From positions 730,107 through 794,106 of the forward strand of contig VYZI01000348.1 in assembly GCA_013397695.1 (NCBI GenBank): a stretch of 64,000 nt of DNA. Reading direction: 5' to 3'. This DNA is from Centropus unirufus (taxonomy: Eukaryota; Chordata; Aves; Cuculiformes; Centropidae). Shown here one piece after another: positions 57,389 through 64,000 of this stretch (position 1 is the stretch's first letter; every line of letters begins with the position of its first letter). A model generated the notes under the pieces. That model was not told the origin of the DNA. It searched no databases and saw nothing but the letters and a program-made list of their open reading frames with translations. The position numbers were made by a program, and so were the translations under genes.

Positions 57389-57620
57389 TGCTTTTCAGCT
57401 GCAGGAGAGGAGATTGAGATCCTGGGGAGCAATGTTTTGCTGTGAGGGCCCAGGTTGCCGAGAGCAGTGGTGGCTGCCCCATCCCTGGAGGTGTTGGAGG
57501 CCAGGTTGGATGGGGCTTGGAGCCCCCTGATCCAGTGAGAAGTGTCCCTGCCCATGGCAGGGGTTGGAACTGGATGGCTATGGGGTCCCTTCCAATCTAA
57601 ACCATTGCATGATTCGATGC
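57389..57620 (+). repeat. CR1 LINE 3' fragment
   Basis: From cttttcagctgcaggagagg through ggccaggttggatggggctt to ctaaaccattgcatgattcg. It lies head-to-head with the preceding copy, only a few bases away. Confidence 0.93.
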
Positions 57621-60600
57621 TGGCTGAAGGAGAACCCCAGAAGCATTTAATCCCACAAGACCAGCATTTGCAAGAGTCACCCTATACAGCCCAGTTTCAC
57701 CCCTGGCTGCAGACACTCGGGGAGCCCAGTTGTACTGGTTGTTTCTTGTGTTGTGTTAAAAATGCCTCCTTGAGTCTGCAGCAAGAGATTTTGGCAGAGG
57801 AGCAGCTTCAGCCACCACCCGTACCCATCCCCATAGCTCATCTCCACGTCCCCAGCGCAGTGTGGGGCATGGAGGGTTTTGGAGACCAGCAGTGCCTCAG
57901 CACAGGAGGAGGTGACTGGTGGCAGCCTCATCTTCTCATGTGGCCCTTGGTGCTGTAGATTCACCTGAACTGCCCTTCAGAGAGACACACGCACATCCAG
58001 AGGGCAATTCTGCTGCCAAAGAGCACGTGGAAGCCTGCTCAGATGCAGGGGTGGGTTTGCAACCTCTTGAGTTGCCTTGAATTAAATTGTCTTTTAATAG
58101 CAGGGATCCGCTCCGGCTTTAGCCCCGTGGGATTATCAGTTCTGATGTAAATGAGTGTTCAGCATTAGAGGAAAATGTTATGTCAACAGAGGGAGGCCGG
58201 GTGCCTGTTCCAGCCGCCGCTGCTCCCACCATGTGTCCCAGATTAGAGCTGGCCCCGGGGCCGGGCTGGAGCTGGATGCTCTCGAAATCCGGAGCCAGAG
58301 GTGTTCCCCGCTCCCAGTGCGGGTGATCCACTTGATGAACTGGGTGACATATTGTCCCTCTTACGGCACTGCTTATGGTTTCATGTGACAGGAGCGAAGG
58401 TGTTGAGCGGTCACAAGGCAGTGGGTAAAATCTCTCCTGCATCTCCTGCATCGGCATCTGCAAAGTGAAACAGTGGGAATCTTGGCTTAGTCCAAATAAA
58501 ACCATTCCCCTCTTTGTTCCCAGGAGGTCTGGATGGTCAGGTGTCATCGGCACTCACTGCTCTTTCCAGGAGGTGGCTGGAAGAAATCAAATAATCCTTA
58601 ATGTGTCACTTAAAAACAAAGTGGAAACCGACATGAAAAAGCTGAAGGAAAGAAACCCCCAAGTGCCAGTAACTACAAACAGAAAAATGACAGCAGATCC
58701 AAGAATTGTTAGATGTTCAAGTTATAATTGCTATGTATTAACGAGATGAGATCTGCACACAGAGCTTGATGAGCCTGCCAGAACAGGAATAAACCACAGA
58801 GCAGGGGCTGCCCTCATTTCTTGTATCCCATCTCCACAATTTAAACTTTGGTGCACGCTGAATGAAAACTGGGTTGGTCCTTGGGCGCTGTTGCCAAGTT
58901 TTGTCACTCAGGGGGTTTGGATGCTGTGGATTTAACCCTGTGTGTGTCCTTTTGGTGGCCAGCTGCCCACGTACCCAGGGCTGGTGATGTTCTGCCTCGT
59001 CCCACTGAACCGATGCACTCAGACTTCCTGCAGAAGAAGCTTCTTGTATGCTTCTAGAATACTTATTTATCCAGGGTTCACCTTGCCTAGGGTCCTCCAG
59101 CCATGGGGCTGGGCTGGCCTGGCATGCCATGAGCTGTTTGCTCTCTCTCTTCCATTCCTATGGATATTGGAGATCCACATTTTTGTCATTTTTTTCTGGA
59201 ATATCAGGGGAAAATAATTCCAAGTGGATAGAGAATTTCACTGAACATCAGGGAGCAAAGTGGGAAGAGTTTGATAAGTGGCATCTCGCTGACATGGACT
59301 ATGAGCCACCTCGGCGAAGGACTCCAGGGCATTGGGAATGGAAGGGTTTCCTTGGCTGTCTTCAGGCACAAACGTAACTTCATCTGCACAGCTGCCAGGA
59401 ATGGATTATTCATATTGTCAGGTTTAAAGCAGTGGAAAACTTCAGGCTTAAGTCATGCTCTAATCTGAATTTCAGGAGCAGCCGTGTCTGCGTGCAAGAG
59501 AGGGACCTTTTGCACTACTCAAGAGAAGTTTCTTGTTCAAGATTTATCCCATTCAGGGATTGGCTCCTCTGTCCAACATAGGGAGATACTTCATGCACTG
59601 ATTCTGGCATTGTCATCTTACACTGATACCTCGGCTGTGTAAGGTTAAATTCCTCCAAGCACTGAGGGTCCAACTGTCCTTAATTCCAGGCAGTTTGTGT
59701 TTGAGATGCACAGGGTTTAAACCCTGTGGGTTGTTTCGGTGTTCTCCATCGCACATGGTTACCCTTATCCATGAGCTGAAACACTCACTAGGCCAGGATC
59801 TCCTCGTGCCCAAGTTCAAACTGGACATCAGCTCAAAGCAGTCAGAATAAAGGGGAAATTGTGTCTTTAAAAAGCAAAGCCAAACTGAACAGAGCCCAGG
59901 ATGTTTTCAGGAGAGAAGGCTTCAGCTCTGGAACACTTTTCCTGGGTATTGCTCTACCAGACTGGTGTCAAACAGCATTTTGTCTTCATTTAACCTAATT
60001 GTCTCTGAAGTCTGACAGTGAAACAAGCCATTAGCAAAGTGCTGAGCTGTCAGAAGCAATCACTGCTTTGGGGCCCGGGTGAGGCGCTTTCCCTTCTCCG
60101 AAGGTGCTCGCTGGGGTTTCCTACGAAGGGGTTTTGTGAAGCAGCCAACACTTGAGCCATGCAGATCCCTCCAAAGCCAGCAGCCGGGCTCCCTGCGCTG
60201 GCGCTTGGAGCTGCCGCACGTGCTCCTCTCCACTGACTTCAGTGGAGCTGGGAGTGGCCATTGCTGCTGGGGATCAGGCAAAACGGAGGGTGGGAAAAAG
60301 CTTCCCTCCCTATCTAAAACCAAAGCAGTGAGGTGCCCGGTGCTATGAACAAACTTCTGTTCTTCCTGAAGTCCCTTCGCTGTCACGTAACTCTCAGCTG
60401 AGTGACCAGATTTTGCTTCACTGATGTTGATACAAGAAGCAGTTGCTATTACACCAGGCAGAATATCTTGATTTAAACTAAAGCACAGTTATTTTCTGAG
60501 CAGTTATGGTTTTGAAAGTTAAGTTTTGTCTAAGCAAGTGTTTTTTGAAAGTCACACAGAATGGTCTCATAACATGTTGGTCTCTCCCAGGCCATGCTTG

Positions 60601-61679
60601 TTCTTTTAGGGTGAGAGCAGTTCTGTGTGAAGTGTGATTTGTACTGGGCACGAGTCTCTTCTCCTGTGATCACCTTTGTTTTCACCCAAAGACGAGGTCA
60701 AGCAGGGAGCTGGAACCAGCTCCAAATTATCAAGAGTTGTGCCTCCTTCAAAGTTCCATAACATTAAAATTAGACCTTGGAAAGTCATAGAAGATGCATA
60801 AGATTTCTGGGGAAAGGTATACATGTAAGAGGGGAACATATTCTGTATCCTTACATGCGAAAGGTTTGCATGTAAGTGGGGAATGTTTTTTGTAACCAGC
60901 TTTTGTCTCGTTGCACACAATTGATGGAGCTCACCCCCACGTGCTGCTCAGGCCTGACAGAGGATGCTCCAAAGCGAGTCCTAGAGAATTTTATTTGCAT
61001 GTATTTTCACTATGAATATCGATAATAAAACTGGAAGGCTCTGAGAGTCCTTCAGACATGGGAGTGGGACTGGCGCTCCATCCCGTTGCTCCCGCTGGAG
61101 GCTCACGGACAGCACATCCTCAGGCTGTGTGACCCCAGATAGAGGCGAGGAATCCTAGCGGGTTGGGTGTGAATTAGTAATTAAGATCCGTGTCTATGAT
61201 TTCAATTGCCGTGCTTTTATATGTATCAACTTTTGAGCATTAAATCTGCAGCCGTGAACACAGACTGAGAAATGCAGGGTTCCTCCCCGAAGAGCCCTGT
61301 GCTGTGGTTAGAGACAATGGAGAATCCGTTTTCTGACTTCAGCCTCGTCTGAGTAACTTCACTTTCTGAGAGCTCGCTGCATCTGTTTTAGCCAGAGTTT
61401 CTCTCCTGCAGGGATCACCCGGGGAGCTGGGATGCAGAAAGGCCGTTGCTTATGCTTTTTCCTAAGGAAACCATGGCCACCCTGGAGCTGTTGAAGTTCA
61501 TGGAAAAGGGGTGCAAAAGGGTCCCACGTGCAGGGAGGGACAGACAGGAGAGCTGAGCCCAAGCTGGCCAGCGGGGTATTCCATCCAGACATGTCCCACT
61601 AGGGATAAACTTGGGAGATCATGAGGATAAATCCCTCCTTTTCCGTCGCCAAAGTCCAGTGGGGTCCATGTCTGTCTGT
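57621..61679. other. Intron 4, no recognised gene or interspersed repeat
   Basis: Unique-looking sequence. No known protein, RNA gene or repeat was recognised. Confidence 0.5.
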
Positions 61680-62015
61680 TTGCCCCTGATCCTGGATCCG
61701 TGCATTCCAGACTCCCGTTCCTGAGGCCAGGGCCCTCCCACCCTGTGCCTGCTCTGCAGCGTCAGGGGTGGCGTCATCAAGGGGTGGGAGTCTGAGTTCA
61801 TGTATTTGTATATATTTTATTATCATTATTCTCTCATTAATACTATTTTTAGGAGTAGTGGTATTTCATTAAAGCTGCTTTAGTTTACAGCCCACAAGTC
61901 TTTTTTTCTCATTTCCCTTTCCCTGGGGTAGGGAGGAAGGGAACTGGGAGCCCAATTGCTCGGTTTTAGCTGCTGAAATTGGCTGGGCCAGGGCTGCTGA
62001 ACCCTGGCACTGAGG
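61680..62015 (+). mobile_element. Solo LTR fragment, copy B
   Basis: It has the same family and orientation as 11215-11550. The clearest parts are the A/T run (ttattatcattattctctca), TTTCATTAAAGCTGCTTTAG with a likely ATTAAA polyadenylation signal, tacagcccacaagtctttt, and TTTTAGCTGCTGAAATTGG near the end. It is better preserved than copy A. No internal retroviral sequence is beside it. Confidence 0.68.
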
Positions 62016-62581
62016 TAGTTTGGGATCCATCAGGGACAAACTGAGGGCTCCGGGCAGGAGTCCTCAACCGCCCTGTCACCCCATTCAGTAGCCAGGCTGG
62101 TGCCGTGGCACTGTCACAATGAAGTTGCTTGGTGATTTTGTCTCTTGCTGTGTGAGACGTTACCCTCGCGTGCTGCAGCAAGGAGGTTCCCCTGTGCTTA
62201 CGGGAACCTGCCCGCAGTTTGGCTGCTCGGAGCTGCCACTCTGGGTTGCAGTTGTCATCAGTTTTGGAACTTCCCTACACGCTCACCAGAAGTGGCCTCC
62301 TACCCCCAAACCTCAGGCATAACGTCAGGAGAGATAAATACACTTACAGATCCATCCTGTTCCTTCTGTAAGCAAATGTATGCTGATTAATTCTATTATT
62401 ATTTTGCATATTTAAACTCGATGCCTGCACAGGTCACTCTATGGCAGAGTGTTCTGCTTTGCCGGTGTTGTCCTTTATAAATAGGATCACACAAAAGCCT
62501 GCAGGGGTTCCTCATGTGAAGACAGCATGGCCTGGATTCTCCCATAGGAACTGCCTAAGTCAAACTGGGTTGGGGCAATAA
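62016..62581. other. Intron 4, no recognised feature
   Basis: No gene or repeat recognised between the solo LTR and a CR1. Confidence 0.5.
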
Positions 62582-63066
62582 ATCATAGGATCATAGGATC
62601 ATTTGGTTGGAAAAGACTTTTGGGATCATCGAGTCCAACTGTTCCTGTCCACTACTGAACCATCCCTGAGCACCTCAGCTGCCCGGCTTTTAAATACATC
62701 CAGGGATGGGGATTCCACCACCTCTGTGGGCAGCCTGTTCCAGCACCCAGTGACCCTCTCAGGCAAAAGATTTTTTCCCTAATGTCCAACCTGAACCTCC
62801 CCCAGCACACCTTGAGACATTCTCCCTTCCCCCATCCCCTCTCACTTGGGAGAAGAGCCCAGCTCCCACCTCTCCACCCCCTCCTTTCAGGCAGTTGGTG
62901 GCAGGGATGAGGTCTCCCCTCAGCCTCCTCTTCTCCAGGCTGAACAACCCCAGCTCCCTCAGCCGCTCCTCAGAGCCCTTGTTCTCCAGCCCCTTCCCCA
63001 GCGCCATTCCCTTCTCCAGACGCTGCAGGACCTCAAGGTCCTTCTCAGAGTGAGGGGCCCAAAGTC
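62582..63066 (-). repeat. CR1 LINE 3' fragment (second 3'-end type)
   Basis: It begins with three copies of an atcatagg unit, then ttggttggaaaagactttt, gatcatcgagtccaactgtt, tgtccaacctgaacctcccc, ctcttctccaggctgaacaa and ggtccttctcagagtgaggg. The repeated octamer at the start is the microsatellite end typical of complete CR1 3' termini. Confidence 0.96.

Positions 63067-64000
<934 letters not shown>

Overview
This is a vertebrate nuclear genomic window, almost certainly from a bird. It carries more than 20 fragments of CR1 LINEs of avian type, avian-type LTRs and two assembly gaps (runs of N). The one gene supported by homology is COX10, protoheme IX farnesyltransferase, on the + strand. The CR1 3' ends and an LTR family that I associate with passerines suggest a songbird-like genome, but the species cannot be fixed from this sequence.

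Layout. Positions 1-561 hold the 5' end of an endogenous retrovirus on the - strand: an LTR, an 18-nt primer-binding site for tRNA-His, and leader sequence running off the left edge. A CR1 tail abuts it. An 11-bp minisatellite (1419-1516) lies just upstream of a CpG-rich promoter (about 1560-1900) with two ETS-type (NRF-2/GABP-like) sites and a YY1-type site. COX10 exons are 1 (1695-1737), 2 (2927-3051), 3 (4031-4355), 4 (10630-10754) and 5 (63564-63634). All internal junctions are GT-AG and the reading phases join without a break, giving 229 complete codons. The remaining exons, which should encode most of the membrane domain, lie beyond the right edge.

Intron 4 is about 52.8 kb and fills most of the window. 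It holds CR1 fragments in both orientations, two related solo LTRs about 50 kb apart, simple repeats, one assembly gap and long stretches where I recognise nothing. I found no confident nested gene. Intron 3 has a roughly 1-kb - strand stretch (6003-7011) that is open apart from one stop and one frame change. It may be a decayed coding sequence, but I could not identify it.

COX10 adds a farnesyl group to heme B to make heme O in the mitochondrial inner membrane, the first committed step toward the heme A of cytochrome c oxidase. I saw nothing that amounts to a new biological system. The most useful observations are the tRNA-His-primed ERV, the promoter architecture, the splitting of the catalytic Asn/Glu/Asp motif by the giant intron, the inverted CR1 pairs that could form RNA hairpins, and the unexplained - strand open stretch in intron 3.
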